Shown here one piece after another: positions 10,085 to 25,000 of a DNA stretch of 64,000 bases. How positions within the stretch are numbered: the stretch's first letter is position 1; every line of letters begins with the position of its first letter. The stretch is taken from assembly GCA_041906465.1 (NCBI GenBank), contig JAYRJE010000015.1, positions 117,713 to 181,712 of the forward strand, given 5' to 3'. Below the pieces are notes generated by a model. It did not search any database. It saw nothing but the letters and a program-made list of their open reading frames with translations, and had not been told where the DNA came from. This DNA comes from Didemnitutus sp041906465 (GTDB lineage Bacteria; Verrucomicrobiota; Verrucomicrobiia; Opitutales; Opitutaceae). Made by a program: the position numbers and the translations under genes.

Positions 10085-13000
10085 ATGAAACCGTTCCGGA
10101 TCGTTGCTCTCCTGATTGCTGTGCTTGCGCTCGCGTTTGCCTGGCGCGCCGTTTCGCGCCGCTGCGTCGCGACGCCCGGTCCGTCATCCGCGTCCGCCGT
10201 CGTCAGCCCGGCGGCTGCACCCGTGGCCGTTGCGTCCACGATCCCGCCGGCCCCGGCTGCGTCCGCCGCCGCGGCCGGCGTCCCGGCGCTCTTCGGCGCC
10301 CGCGGAGCGGTGACGCTCGACGAAGTGCCGGCGGGACGCTTCCGCGAACAGCTCCGGCAGCTGACACCGACGGCGCGCGCTCAAGCCTTCGCGGCGCTCG
10401 AACACCTCCGCATTCCGTATAATGATGTGGGTTCACTCGTGGCCGATGCCGATGGCCAGCTCTACTACGAGTACGCGCGCGAGCCGGCGGTGGTGGAAGC
10501 ACCACTCGCCGCCATGCCGGTGGCCAGCGCCACGTCCGTCGCCATCACCGCTCCCCCGGTGCGGCACAGCCGCCCGGGCGCGTCGCGCGTGCTCTATCTC
10601 GACTTTAACGGCCATGATGTCGCCAACACCGCGTGGAATGTCGCGAATCCCACCGCCGGTCGTCCAGCCGTGGAAACTTACGCCTGCCGGCCCTACGATA
10701 CCGATGGCAATGCGACGACGTTCAACGAGGCCGAGCAGGCCCAGATCGTGGAGATCTGGCAGCGCGTCGCGGAGGATTACAGTGCCTTTGACGTCGACGT
10801 GACGACGGAGGAGCCCGCGGTCTTTACGGCCCAGACTTTGCGCGCGCTCATCACCCGCACCGTCGATGCCGCCGGCGTCGCCAACCCCTCCAGCGCGACG
10901 GCTTCGGGCGCCGCCTACATCAATATCTACGGGCAGAGCTACAGCGCCACCTATCAGCCGGCGTTCGTCTATTACGACGTGCTCTCCAGCCCGGCCTCGA
11001 TCGCCGAGGTCGTGGCCCACGAATTGGGACACAACCTCGCGCTCTCGCACGACGGCACCTCCACCGCGCAATATTACGGCGGTCACGGCACCGGCGAATT
11101 GTCCTGGGGCCCGATCATGGGGGCGCCGTTTTCGCGCCGTGTGACGCAATGGTCGAAAGGCGACTATTACGAGGCCAACAATCCGCAGGACGACCTTGCG
11201 CTCATCGCCGCGCGCCTGACGCTGCGCATGGACGTGGCGAGCAACTCGCTCGCGACCGCCACCCCCGCGCCGAATACCGGCAACGACGTGAGTGTCACCG
11301 ATGTGATCCGCGCGGCGGACGAGAGCCACTACCACCGCGTCGTGACCGCGGCGGGCCGCATTGGATTCACGGCTTCGCCGACCAGCTACGGCAATTCGGA
11401 CCTGCGGCTCGAGCTGCTCGACTCGGGGGGCAATGCCCTCGCGTTGGACGACCCCGCGGGCGCCCGCATCGGCGGCGTGTTCACGGCGAATCCCGTTCCG
11501 GCCGGCATCTACTACCTGAAGGTCACCGCCTCCGGCACCGGCACGCCGCTGGCCAACCCGCCCAGCGGTTACACCAGCTATGGCAGCATCGGCCAATACA
11601 CGCTCACCGGCTCGGTGGTGGCCGGTCCGCCGGTGATCGTGAGCGGCAGCACCACGAGTGTCGGCGTGGGACACGAGTTCCTTTACCAGATCGTGGCGGC
11701 GGGCGACGCGAATGCGTTCGGCGCCGCGGGTCTGCCGCCCGGCGTCAGCGTCGACCCGGCCACGGGCCTGCTCTCCGGCCGTCCGACCGCGACCGGCGTT
11801 TACTCGATCACGCTGAGCGCCACCAACACCGTCGGCACCGGCACGGCGCCGCTCACGCTCACCGTCTCCGCCGCCGCGCCGGCCGTGATCGCGACGAGCT
11901 CGAGCTACACCGTGCTAGCGCCGGGGGGATCGACGACGCTGAGCGCCACCGGCTTCAGCGTGAATGGCGCGATCTCCTATCAATGGTTCCGCAACGGTCG
12001 GGCGATTGCCGGTGCGACGAACTCAAGCTGCGTCGCGGCCGCGGGCCCGAACGGCGGCTACGACGCCTATTGGCTCGAGGCCACCAACACGATCGGCACG
12101 ACCCGGGGCGCGCCGTTTTTTGTCCGTGCCGCCCCGGCGCACACCCGCGTGCAGGCGTGGAATGCCACCAGCAGCGGCACGCCGCCCACGATTCCGGCCG
12201 GCCTGGGCCGTGTCGTCGATGTGGCGGCGGGAGGCTCGCTCGCGCTCGCCGCCCGCGCCGATGGCCGCGTGGCCGCCTGGGGCGCGCTGTCGGAAGTCGC
12301 GTCGCTCGGCGCCAACGTCGTCGCCGTCGTGGCGGGCAACAGCTACGCGGCGGCGTTGCGTGCGGATGGCACGGTGGCCGTCGTCGGGACCGGCTCCACC
12401 GATTCTCTGGTGCTGACGGTGCCGGCCGGCCTGCGCGACGTCGTGGCGATCGCCGCGGGATCGTTCCATCTGCTCGCGCTGAAGACGGACGGGACCGTCG
12501 TCACCTGGGGCATCGACAACTACGGCCTGCTCACTGTGCCGGCGAACCTCGCGAACGTCGTCGCGGTGGCGGCCGGCGGCTATCGCTCGGTGGCCCTCCA
12601 GGCGGACGGCACCGTCGTTTCGTGGGGATACAACGCCACGACCATGCCGCCGGCGCTGGCCGGTGTGATCGCCCTGGCCACTTCCGACAGCCGCTCGGTC
12701 GTGTTGAAGAGCGGTGGCACGACGGTGGCGTGGGGCAATTCGGCGAGCGCCGCACCTCGCCTGCTGCCGGAGGGCAGCCGCCTCATCGCGGGGGTGGATC
12801 GCTTCTATGCTGTGCTGCCGGACGGCACGCTGTTTGCCTGGGCGGCGGGCCTGTCCGCGGGCCCGATGCCGGCAAATCTGGCCGGTGTCGTGACGGTCAG
12901 CGGCGGCAGTTCAACCGTGCTGGCGATCGTCGATGGGGCCGGGGACGCGGCGCCGAGCGTGACCGCGTCGCCAGTTTCGGTGCTGCGTGCCGTCGGTGAT

Positions 13001-16000
13001 AGCTGCACGTTCACCGTGACGGCCAATGGGCCGGGAGAACTCGCCTATCAATGGCGCAAGGGCGGGGTTCCGCTCCCCGCGGCCACGGCGGCGTCCCTCG
13101 TCTTGCCCGCGGTGCAACTCGCCGACGCGGGCGTCTATGACGTCGTCGTGTCGAACCACGTGGGCGCCACGGCCAGCGCCGCCGCCACGCTCTCCGTGGA
13201 ACCGCCCCCGAGCGTCACCTCCGCTCCGGCGGCGCTGCTCTCGGTCGAGGCCGGTGCTCCGCTGACGCTCAGCGTCGCGGCCACTTCCGCCCATGGCCCG
13301 CTGTCCTACCAATGGAAGAAGGGCACGACGGCGATTCCGGGGGCGACGAGTTCAACCTACACCATTCCTGCCTTCAGCGCCGCCGATGCCGGCGTCTATG
13401 TGCTCGAGATCACCGATGCGCACGGCCTGCGCACACGCCACTTGTCCTTTGTGCGTCCGACGGTGGCGCGCACCCAGGTCGTTGTCTGGGGCCAGCCGGG
13501 CAACGGCCCGGCCGCGACGCTGCCACTTTTGTCCGATGCGGTGCAGTTCCACGGCAACTATGGCACCGGCATCGTGGTCCGGGCGGACGGCAGCGCGAAG
13601 GTCTGGGGTTACATGGCCGGCAAGATCGATCCGCTCCTCGCCGAGCGGCGGGACATCGTCGATGCGGCGACCGGCAGCGGACCGCTCTACACGCTCCACG
13701 CCGATGGGCGTGTGCGGACATGGGGCAGCAACGGCTTCGTCGGAACTGAGCCCGCGCGAGACGTCGTGGCGCTGTCGGGTGACAATGGCACGGTCGCGGC
13801 ACTGCTGGCCGACGGCACGGTGCGCATCGTGAGCTCCAGCTCGAGCGTGTCCGTGCCGGCGGGGCTGACCGACGTCGTCGCGATTGCCGCGGGTTCCAGC
13901 CACGTGCTCGCATTGCGGCGAGAGGGCACGGTCGTCGCGTTTGGCGGCAATTATTCCGGGCAATGCGATGTGCCGGCAGGACTCACGGGCGTCACGGCCA
14001 TTGCCGCGGCCACCGATCACTCCGTGGCGCTGAAGGCCGACGGCCAGGTCGTCGCGTGGGGCCGCAACTCCAGCTACACGCCGGCGACCGTGCCCGCGGA
14101 TCTCGGCCCCGTCACGGCCATCGCGGCGGGGACGTCCTACACGCTGGCGCGGGGGGCGGACGGATCATTGCGCCTGTGGGGCAACCCCGGGGCGGCGTTC
14201 ACGACGGTGCCACAGCCGAGCGACGGCATCCGGACGATCGGAGACGCCTACGGAAATCCCTTTTTCATCCGCGCCGCTTCGACCGACAGCGCACCGGCCA
14301 TCGCCGCGCCGCCGGTCGCGATCGTCACGGGCTCCGGTGTGCCGCAACGCTTCACGGTGCGCGCGTCCGGTGCGGGGCCCTTCCGTTACCAATGGCGGAA
14401 AAACGGGGTGGCGATCGCTGGAGCGACGCAGAGCTTCCTCGACCTCATCGACCCGCAACCGGCGGACGCCGCCAGCTACGACGTCGTCGTGAGCAACCAT
14501 ATCGGCTCCGTCACCAGCGCCGCCGCTGCGTTGACGCTCGTCACGCCGCCGACGATCACCACGCCGCCGCCGCGCCGCTTCCTCGCGGTCGCGGGCCAGG
14601 CCGTCCGGCTCACGGTGACGGCGAGTTCCGCCTACGGCGGCCCGCTGTCGTATCAGTGGAAGAAAAACAACCGGCCGATCGCCGGCGCGACCGCGACGGT
14701 GTTCGAACTGCCGGCGTTTGCGCGGACCGATGCCGGCGCCTACACGGTGGAAGTGACCGACACGCGCGGCGCGGTCTCGCGCGCCACCACTTTCGTGGTG
14801 CCGGATTTCGACCGCACGCAGTTGAGACCCTGGAACGTGGGCACCGTGGCAGTGCCGGAGCTGGCCGAAGTCCAATCCCTGTGGCCCAACCTGCTCGCGC
14901 TCGGCCGGGCGGGCGAACTGATCGCTTGGGACTACTACAGCACGCAACCAAGCGCGAGCTTGCCCCGGGATCGGTCGCCCTACGTGGCCGTGGCGGCGAG
15001 CTACAGCGAGGACGGGTTCGCGCTTGCCGCCGACGGCACGGTGTCCGGCTGGGGCAACAGCGCGGCCTCGGTCGCGCGCAATGTGCCGGCGAATCTGCGG
15101 GGCGTGATCGCGCTCAGCCGCACCGCCAACGACGGACTCGCCCTCTGTTCCGACGGACGGGTTTATCGCTGGGGCTATCAGCGCGGGCTCAGCGCATTCG
15201 CGGCCGACACGGGGCCGGTGTCCGCTCTCGTGGCCGGCGACGGTTTCCTGCTGCTGCTGCGCGCCGACGGCACCGTGCTCACCTTGCCGATCGACGACTC
15301 GGTCAACGTGCCGGCGGTGCCGGCGAATGTGTCCGGCGTCGTGGCCATCGCTGCGGGCAACGCGCACTGTCTCGCGCTCAAGTCCGACGGGACCGTCGTG
15401 GCGTGGGGCTCGAATTCCTCCCGGCAGTGCGACGTGCCGGCCGGCTTGTCCGGTGTCGTCGCGATCGGCGGCAATTACGACCGGTCCTATGCGCTCACCG
15501 CGGACGGCACGCTGCGCATGTGGGGTGGCGGCTCTGCCTCCGTGGCAGTTGCGCCCGCGGAATACGGGCGGATTGTCGACTTCGTCGGCTACTCCAGCGG
15601 CGCGTGGATCCTGCGCGACGCCAACGCGGACGCCGCTCCCCTCATTTCCGTCCAGCCCGTCGGCGGTCTGCGCGCGGCGGGCAGTTGGCATACCTTCCGC
15701 GTCACGGCGACCGGCTCCGGCACGCTCAGCTATCAATGGCGCCGCGACGGCGTCGCGATCGCAGGCGCGACGCAATCCGCGTTCACGCTCAACGCCGTCC
15801 AGCTCACGGATGCGGGACGCTACGATGTGGTCGTGACGAACTATGCCGGCCGCGCGATCAGCGCGCCCGCCACGCTCGACGTGGCCAGCCCGCCCGTGCT
15901 GAACGCGGTCGCCGGCTCCCGTCGCGTCGTGGACCCCGGCACCGCCGTCACGCTGACGTTCACGGTCGAGAGCGTCGCCGGGCCGGTGACGCTGCAATGG

Positions 16001-19000
16001 AAGAAAAACAATCGTCCGCTCCCGGGGGCCACGACCGCGACGTTGTCGCTGTCGAGCTTCGCGGCGGATGATGCCGGCGCCTACACGCTCGAGGCGACCG
16101 ACCGTCGCGGGATCGTCAGTCGCTCGACGATTTTTGCTCTGCCCGCCGCCGCCACCGTGGTGCGGACGTGGGGCGCCAACACCGCGGGCCAGACGACGCT
16201 CCCGGCGGTCGATCTCACGCGGGCGCTGGCGGTGGCCGCGAACGGCGATGCGAGCTACGCCCTGTGCGCCGACGGCACCGTGGCGGCGTGGGGCCAGATG
16301 AGTGCCTACGACAATCCGCGGGTGCGGGTGCCGTCCGGCCTGGCCAACGTCGTGGCCATCGCCGCCGGCGCCAACTCTGCGCTGGCGCTGCGGGCCGACG
16401 GCTCGGTCACCGCTTGGTCCGCCACGGCGACCCTCAGCGTGCCGCCGGCGGTGCGTGGCATCATCGCGGTCGCCGCGCACGCCGCGCTCAACGCGGCGCT
16501 CGGCGCGGATGGATCCATCGTGTATTGGACCAACAACAGTGCGGAGGCGACGGTGTTGCCGCCGGCCGCCAGCCCTTATGTGGCCATTGCCGTCGGTGAG
16601 GCGCACGTGCTGGCGCTGCGGGCGGACGGCACCGTGGCAGCCTGGGCGACGGGTTCCAGCGCGAGCGCGGCCGCGACCGTGCCGGCCGCGCTGACCAATG
16701 GGGTGGCGCTCGCGGCGGGTGGCCGCCAATCGCTCGCGTTGCGTGCCGACGGGTCGGTCGTCACGTGGGGAGACAACGCCGGCGCGCAAGCGCTCGGCGC
16801 GGGTGACGGTCTGGCGATCGCCGCGGGCTCCAGCATCGCCGGAGCGGTGCTGGCCGATCGCAGCGTCGCGGTCTGGCCGGCGTCCTCCGCCGTGGCGAAG
16901 GCGGTGCCGGCCGACTTGGTGAACGTGCAGCAAATCGCGCTGGGCAGCGCGCACGGCGTCGCGCTGGTGACCGCCGCCGGGGCGGCGCCCGCCATCACGC
17001 GCGGTCCCCTCTCGGTGACGCGCGCCGCCGGCGACGTGGTGGTCTTCGATGTCGTCGCGACCGGTGCCGGACTGCGTTATCAATGGCGCAAGGAGGGGAC
17101 GCCGATCGCCGGCGCCACGGCGTCGTCGCTCGTGCTCAGCCCGCTCACGGAAGCCGATGCGGCGACTTACGACGTGATCGTCGTGAACGCCACCGGCGCG
17201 GCGGTCAGCCCAACTGCGACGCTCACGATCGCGGCCGGCCCGCAGGTGACGAGCGCGCCGCCGGCGCGCGTGGCGGTGGTGCCGGGCACGCGGGTCACGC
17301 TGGAGGCCGCGGCCACTTCCGCGCACGGGCCGATCACTTATCGCTGGAAAAAGGACAACCGTCCGCTGCCGGATGCGACCGCCCCCGCACTCGCGCTCGG
17401 CGAGTTCACGCCGGCGCAGGCCGGCGCCTACACGCTCGAGATCACCGATGCGCGCGGTGTCACCACGCGGGTGACGTCGTTTGTGCTGCCGGTGCGAACG
17501 CGGACGCAGCTGCGCCTCTTCGGGGATGCGGGCTACGTGTCGCTCAACAACCCGCTGCCGGCGGGGCTGGGGGACAACGTCGTGAGTGCGGCCTTGAACG
17601 ACAGCCGCATCGTCGTGTTGCGCACCGACGGCACCGTGGCGCAATGGGAGCCGGCCAATTCGGCGCAAGTGGTCACCGTGCCTGGACTGACGAACGTCGT
17701 CGCGGTGGCCGTGAACGGCGGGTCGAACTTTGCGCTGCGCGCCGACGGCACGGTCTGGGGCTGGGGCTACAGTTTTGCGTCGCCCACCCCCGTCGCCGGC
17801 TTGAGCGACATCATCGGCCTCGTGCCGACGGGCGGGCCGATGCTCGCGCTGCGCGCCAACGGCACGCTCGTGGAGTGGGGCAGCAACGGAAATTTCAAGG
17901 CCTACGCCCCGACGACAGTGACGGGTGCGTTTGCCGCGACCGGCGCACGCCTCGGAGACGTGGTCGCCTGCTCCGCCAGCGGCGACTCTGCCTACACGGC
18001 GCTCGCGGTGCGCCTCGATGGGAGCGTTGTCGGTTGGACCGCGAATGCGGGCTCATCGTCCGTGGTTCCCGGTGCGGCGGCCGTGCGGGACGCGGTGCGC
18101 GTGGCGAATGCAGGCTACACGGGGCTGGCGGTGCGCGCCGACGGCTTGATCCAAAGCTGGGGCGAGCAGGCGGCGAATCTCAATCAGGCGTTCGCGGGTG
18201 GCGTGACGACCGAGGCGAAGATCAGCACCAATCTCGCGCTCGCGCTCCGCGCGGATGGCTCCGTCGCGGCATGGCAGGGCGGCTCGAACGTGACGGCCGG
18301 CGTGCCCGCCGGCCCGTTCGGCGCGTTCGGCATCGCGGTCGGATTCAACCGCGCCCTCGTTCTCCGCGAGACGACCGGCGACACCGTCCCGACGGTCCTC
18401 GTGCCGCCGGCCGGCCAGATGCTCGCGCTGGGGAGCAATGCCACGTTCACCGTCACCGCCGGCGGCCCGGCGCCGTATGCCTACCAATGGCGCAAAGACG
18501 GCGTGCCGATCTCCGGCGCCACGCAGGCGACGCTCGTCGTGCCGGCCGTCACGCTCGTCGACGTCGGTGGTTACGACGTCGTGATTTCCAATCACGTGGG
18601 CTCCGTCACCAGTGCGGTTGCGCGGCTGCGCGTCGGGTCGGCCGAGATTTTTGCGACGCAACCGGCCGCGCGCCAGATCGTGGCGGCCGGCACGCCGGTG
18701 ACGCTCGCGTTCACGTTGCGCGATCCGCAGCCCGGCGATGCGGCGCGCTGGCAGTTCAACAATCGCCCGATTCCCGGCGCCACCGGTCTGACCTACGCGA
18801 TTCCGGCCGTGACGGCGGAGACCGCGGGCGCCTACACGCTGATCGTCACGCGGACGGACAACACGGTCGTGCGTCGCACGACGTTTGTGCAGCGCCGTCC
18901 CGGCGCCACACGCCTGGCGGCGTGGGGCAAGGACGATTACGCCCAGGCGCGGCCGCCGGTCACGATCGGTGATGCGCTCGCGATCGCCGCGGGCGAGATG

Positions 19001-22000
19001 CATGGCCTCGCGTTGCGCGAGGATGGCACGGTGGTGGCCTGGGGCTACAACGGCTCGGGGCAGTGCACCGTGCCGGCGAATCTGCGCGACGTCGTCGCCA
19101 TCGCGGCGGGCAGCAGCCACTCGCTGGCCTTGCGTGCGGACGGCACCGTCGTGCAGTGGGGCTCGGGCACGACCGTGCCGGCGAATGTGCAGGACGTGGT
19201 CGCGATCTCGGCCGGCGGCTCGCGCAGTGCGGCGCTCAAGTCCGATGGGACGGTGGTGGTGTGGGGCGGATATGGTTTCACCGATGTCGTGCCGCCGACC
19301 GATCTCACGGCGATCGCCGTGGGCGTCGATCACGTGGTCGGCCTCAAGCAGGATGGCGCCGTCGTGGCGTGGGCGCTCGCTTCCATTTACTCGGGGCAAA
19401 CCACGGTGCCGGCGGGCCTGGGCCGCGCCCTGGCGATTGATGCCTCCTCGGCCCAGTCCGGGGCGCTCGGCGCGGATGGCCGGCTTTATGTGTGGGGCAG
19501 CGGCGGTGGGGCCGTGGCGCTTGGCGCGACGACGTTCACGGCCTTCGATTGCGGTCCGAATTTCGGTGTCGCGCGGCGGAGTGGCGGGGGCGTGCTGGTG
19601 TGGGGCGACAACACCTACAATCAGCGGACCGTGCCCGCTACCCTCGGCGATCCGCTCGCGCTGGCGACGGGCAGCGGCTTCGTGCTGGCGCTGTGCAATG
19701 CGGAGGGCGACTCCGCCCCCACGATCACCGAGCAGCCGGCGGATATCACGACGTCGGCGGGCAATCGCGTGCAGTTGCGCGTCGTGGCCACGGGGCCGGG
19801 CACGCTGGCTTACCAATGGCGGCTCGCGGGCAATCCCATCGCCGGGGCGACCCAGCCGACGCTCACGCTGAGCGAGATCGGCTCCGCCCAGGCGGGGAGC
19901 TACGATGTCGTGGTGTCGAATCACGTCGGCGTCACCACGTCGCGCACGGCCACGGTGTCGCTCGTGATGCCACCCGAATTTTCGACGCGACCGGCGGCGC
20001 GCATCGTCGCCACTCTGGACCAGCCGCTATCCCTGGAGGGGAATGCCACCTCCGCGTTCGGCCCCATCGCTTATCGGTGGAAAAAGAACAATCGTCCGAT
20101 CCCCGGCGCGAACACGGCGACTCTGGCGCTGCCGAATTTCACGGTCGAGGACGCGGGCGCCTACACGCTCGAAGCGACCGACACGCGCGGTCTCGTGGCG
20201 CGGTCGACCTCGTTTGTGCTGCCCGATTATGGGCGCACGGAACTCGTGCATTTCGGTTCCCCGTCGTCGGTCTCCGTCCTCCCCGCGGAGATCGCGGACG
20301 CGATTTCGGTGGTGACCAACGGGGCCTACGCCGCGGCGTTGCGTCGCGACGGCACCGTCGCGGTCTGGGGCAGCGGATCGGTCGTGACCGGAAAGCCGGC
20401 CGGCCTGTCCAACGTCGTCGCGCTCGCGGCGGGATCGGATTCGATCCTCGCCTTGCGCGCGGATGGCACCGTCGTGGGCTGGGGCTCCAGTTATTACAAC
20501 CTCTTCAATCCGCCGGCGGCGGTGCGCGACGTCATCGCGCTCGCTCACGGCGGCAACGTTGCGCTGGCGGTGCGCTCCGACGGCACCGTGGTCGGCTGGG
20601 GCTCCAACTACAGCAGCAGCGCCACGCTCCTGCCGGTGCCGACGTGGCCGGACGACATTGCCAGCGTCGCCACCAACGGCAGTGCGGCGCTCGCCGTGAC
20701 CGCGAATGGCGCGCTGGTGGGATGGGGGGAGCGCGGTTACGGCCAGACGCGTCCGCCCAACGAGGTGGGTGCGGTCGTCGCCGCCGCCGTCGGCTACTAC
20801 CACAGCCTGGTGCTGCAGGATGATGGCGCGCTCGTGGCCTGGGGCTCCAGCAGCAGCGGCATGGTGTCCGTGCCGGCCGGCCGTTTCCGCAAGATCGCGA
20901 CCAGCGACTACCGCGCGGCCGCCGTCCGCCGCGACGGCACGCTGGCGGTATGGGGCAACAATTACGGCTACGGCGAAAACACGCCGCCGGCCAACACCGG
21001 TAATTTCATCGACGTCGCTCTGAGCGGCTCGAACACGCTGGCCCTGCGCCGCGCGATCGGCGACGCGCTGCCGGTGATCGTCACATCGCCCCGCGCCACG
21101 GTTGCGGCGCGCGGAGGCGAGGTGTCGCTCAGCGTCGTCGCCACGAGTGCGCGAACGCTGTCCTATCAATGGCGGCGCAATGGAGTGGAACTCGCCGGCG
21201 CCAATGCGGCGACACTCACCCTCAAGGACCTGACCGACGCCGCCGCCGGCGACTACGACGTCGTGGTGCGCAACGCGGCGGGGGCGGTCACCAGCGCGGT
21301 GGCCACGCTGACCCTCGAGACCGCGCCGGTCCTCACCACGGCCCCCGATGCGCGGCAACTCGTCGCCCTCGGCGCGTCGCGCACGCTCGCCTTCACCTGC
21401 GCGAGCGAACACCCGCCGCTCGCGTATCGCTGGAAGAAAAACAATCGCGTCCTCGCGGGGCAGACGACGGCGACGCTCACGCTGGCGAACTTCACCGCCG
21501 CCGACGCGGGCGCTTACACGCTCGAGGTCACCGACGCGCTGGGCCTGCTCACGCGGGCCACGACGTTCGTGCTGCCCGATTATGGCCGGACGCAGATTCG
21601 AGTCTGGGGCTATGATTCGGAAATTCTCCGCCAGGCGCCGCTCACGCTGACGGATGCGCTCTCGTTCTCCCTGACTTCGCGCAATGTCGCCGCGCTGCGG
21701 GCGGACGGCACGATCGCGATCTGGGGAGCCTCTTACAGCATCGCCTCGCCCCCCGCGGGGTTGAACGACGCGGTGGCCTTCGCCATGCGCGATGCCGACG
21801 CGCTCGCGCTGCGGAAGAACGGCACCGTGGTGGCGTGGGGCAACTATGGCGGAGCGCCGGCCGGCTTGCGCGACGTGATAGCCATCGCGGTCGGCGACAA
21901 TGCCCGCCTCGCGCTGCGCTCCGATGGCACGGTCGTTTCGTGGAGCCGTTATTCCTCGTCGGAGAGCACGCCGCCGGAAGGTCTGCGTGACGTCAGCGCC

Positions 22001-25000
22001 ATCGCGGCGGGCTCCAACGGCTATCTCGCCTTGAAAGTCGACGGAACCATCGTCGCCTGGGGCAATGCGAGTGCCGCGCTGCCCGCGGGTCTCACGGGCG
22101 TGGTTGCCATTGACGCCTATGGTTCCGTTTTCTCGGCGCTGAAGAGTGACGGCACGCTCGTCCGCTGGGGCGGCGCCGCGTTCGCGTCCAACCTGCCGCC
22201 GTTGCGCGCCGTCTCGCTGGGTGACTCCGCCTACGCGATCGGGCAGGCGCTCGACGGTTCGCTGGTGGGCGTCGGCATGCCCGGCAACAATTACGGGCAG
22301 ACCCAGATTCCGGCGAACTTGGGTTCCGTGCCGGCGTTCGCGGCCGGGCCTTATCACGTCGTGGCGTTGCGCGACGCCAATGCCGATGTCGCGCCCCTGC
22401 TCACCACCGAACCGGGTTCGGTGGTGTTGAATCCGGGCGTGCGACACTCCTTCAGCGTGACGGCGTCCGGTGCCGGGCCCTTGAGCTATCAGTGGTTCAA
22501 GAACGGCGTGGCGATCGCCGGCGCGACCTCCGCGGTCCTCACGCTGCCGGACGTGGGGGCATCCGATGTCGGCGACTACACGGTGCGGATCACCAATCAC
22601 GTCGGCGCCCGCGTGAGCGCGCCGGCGAGCCTGCGTTTGCTCGCGGCGCCGCAGTTCACCGTGCGGCCCGCGCGTCGGATCGCAGCCGTGGTGGGCGCGC
22701 CGGTGTCTTTGCAAGCCACGGTGGTCGGCGCAGCGCCGGAGTCCGGCGCGTTGCGCTATCAATGGAAGAAAGACAATCGCGCCATCGCGGGCGCGACCGG
22801 GCCCCAGTTCAACTTGCCCGCATTCGCTCTCGCGGACGCCGGCGCCTACACGCTCGAGGTCACCGATGCGCTGGGCGCGGTCGCGCGGCACACGACGTTC
22901 GTGCTGCCGACCGGTTTGGTCACGCAGGTGCGCACCTGGGGCAACACGTCCTTCAATGCGCCCGTGACGCTGAACGACGCCTGGAAGGTTTTCGCGGCCG
23001 GCTCGAATGGTGGGCTCGCTCTCCGCAGCAACGGGCAGGTGGCTTATTGGGGCACGGACACCACGCCGTTCCCGGTCGGCCTGGGGCACGTCGCCGACCT
23101 GGCGGTCGGCTCGAACGGAGCGGCCATCGCGCTCCGGGATGACCAGACGCTCGTCAGTCCCGCGGCGCCGCCGCCGGCCAGCGCCACGGAAGTGGTCGCC
23201 GTCGCGGCCGGCACCAGTCATTTCCTGGCCCTCCGCGCCGACGGGCGCGTGGTGGGCTGGGCGATCAACAACTCCGACTCCTACGGAGCCGCGACGGTGC
23301 CGGCGGGTCTGCAGGACGTCGTGGCGATTGCGGCCTACGGTTCCACGAGCGCCGCGCTCACCGCCGCGGGCAATGTGGTGGTCTGGGGCTATCGCAGCGC
23401 GGCCGCGGTCCCGCAGAATTTCAACGGCGCCACGGATCTCGCGCTCGGCAACAGCCACGCTCTTGCCCGCCGGCCCGATGGCACGGTGGTCGGTTGGGCG
23501 CTGGATTACAGTTACAGCGGCGAAGCGACGCCCCCGTCCGATTTGGGCGCCGTCAGTCGCGTCTTTGCGGGAGCGGCGGTGTCGTTCGCCGTCAAACCCG
23601 ATGGCTCGGTGCGCGCCTGGGGCTCGACCAGCTACGCCCTCGTGCCCGTGCCGACCGACCTGGCCAACGTGATCCATCTCTCCGTCGGAAGCTCGTCGGC
23701 GTTGGCGGTGCGTCTCGCGGCGGCCGATGCGGCGCCGCAGATTGTCGCGTCGCCCCAATCGCAGAATCTCAGCGTAGGCGCGTCGCTCGTCCTCTCGGTC
23801 GCGGTTTCCGGCACGGGCCCCTTCAGCTATCAATGGCGGCGTGATGGCAACGTGTTGAGCGGAGCCACGGCGGGCGCCTTCTCCATTGCCAGCCTCACTC
23901 CGGGCGACGCGGGCAGTTATGATGTGGTGGTGACGAACCACCGCGGTTCGGCGACCAGCGCCGCGGCGAGGATCACGCTCGCGAGTCCGCCCACGATCGT
24001 CACGCCCGTGATACGCCGCACCGGGGTGACGCGCGGCCAGGCGGTCACGCTCAGCGTCTCGGCCACCACCGATGACGGTCCGCTCCGCTATCGTTGGAAA
24101 AAGAACAACCGCCTCATCGGCGGGGCCACGGGAGCGACTTACTCGATCCCGTCGGCGACCCTCGGCGACAGTGGCGCCTACACGGTGGAGGTTTTCGATG
24201 CCGCGGGGCGCGTGCGCCGCAGCACCGGGTTCGTGGCGGTTGCGCCGGCCGCGAGCCAGCTGATCGCGTTCGGCTATTCGAATCCCCGCAACGCCGATAC
24301 GACGTTCCGGCAGCTCACCGGGCCGCTCCTCGCCGCGGTCGATGGTTCGGCGCACAGCCTCGCGCTCAAGGCTGACGGCACGGTGGCGGCCTGGGGTTAC
24401 GATTCCTACGGCGTGACCGCCGTGCCCGCCGGGCTGGCCGACGTGGTCGCCATCGCGGCCTCCGGCGACTACTCGCTCGTGCTGAAGTCCGACGGCAAGG
24501 TCGTCTATTGGGGTTATCCGTATGGCGGCCCGAAGGACGTTCCGGCCGGATTGGACGAGGTCATTGCGATCTCCGCGGCGCCCGGCTACGCGCTGGCGCT
24601 GAGGGCCGATGGCACGGTGGCCATGTGGGGCACGACGAGCACCACGCTGACGGTGCCGGCCGGTCTCGCCGACGTGGTGAGCATCTTCGCGGCGCCCGAA
24701 TACGCGCTGGCGACGAAGGCGGACGGCAGCGTCGTGGTGTGGGGCAGCCCCGGCTCCACGCAAGCGTCAGCCGCGTCGAGCCAGTCGGGATTGCGCCGAA
24801 CGCTTGGCTCCTCGTCCGCCGCTCTGGGCTTGAAGCTGGACGGCACCGTCGTCGGCTGGGGGAGCAACAGCTACAGCCAGCTCTCCATTCCGGGCGACCT
24901 CAATCAGGTCGCCGATCTGGCGATGGGCAATTATCACGCCGTGGCGTTGAAGTCCGATGGCTCGCTGGTGGCGTGGGGTTACAACTACAACGGCGGTGAA

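Noticed and set aside
14165..17668. Minus-strand open frame of 1,167 codons
   Set aside because: Antisense shadow of the RCC1/Ig array with the same biased composition.
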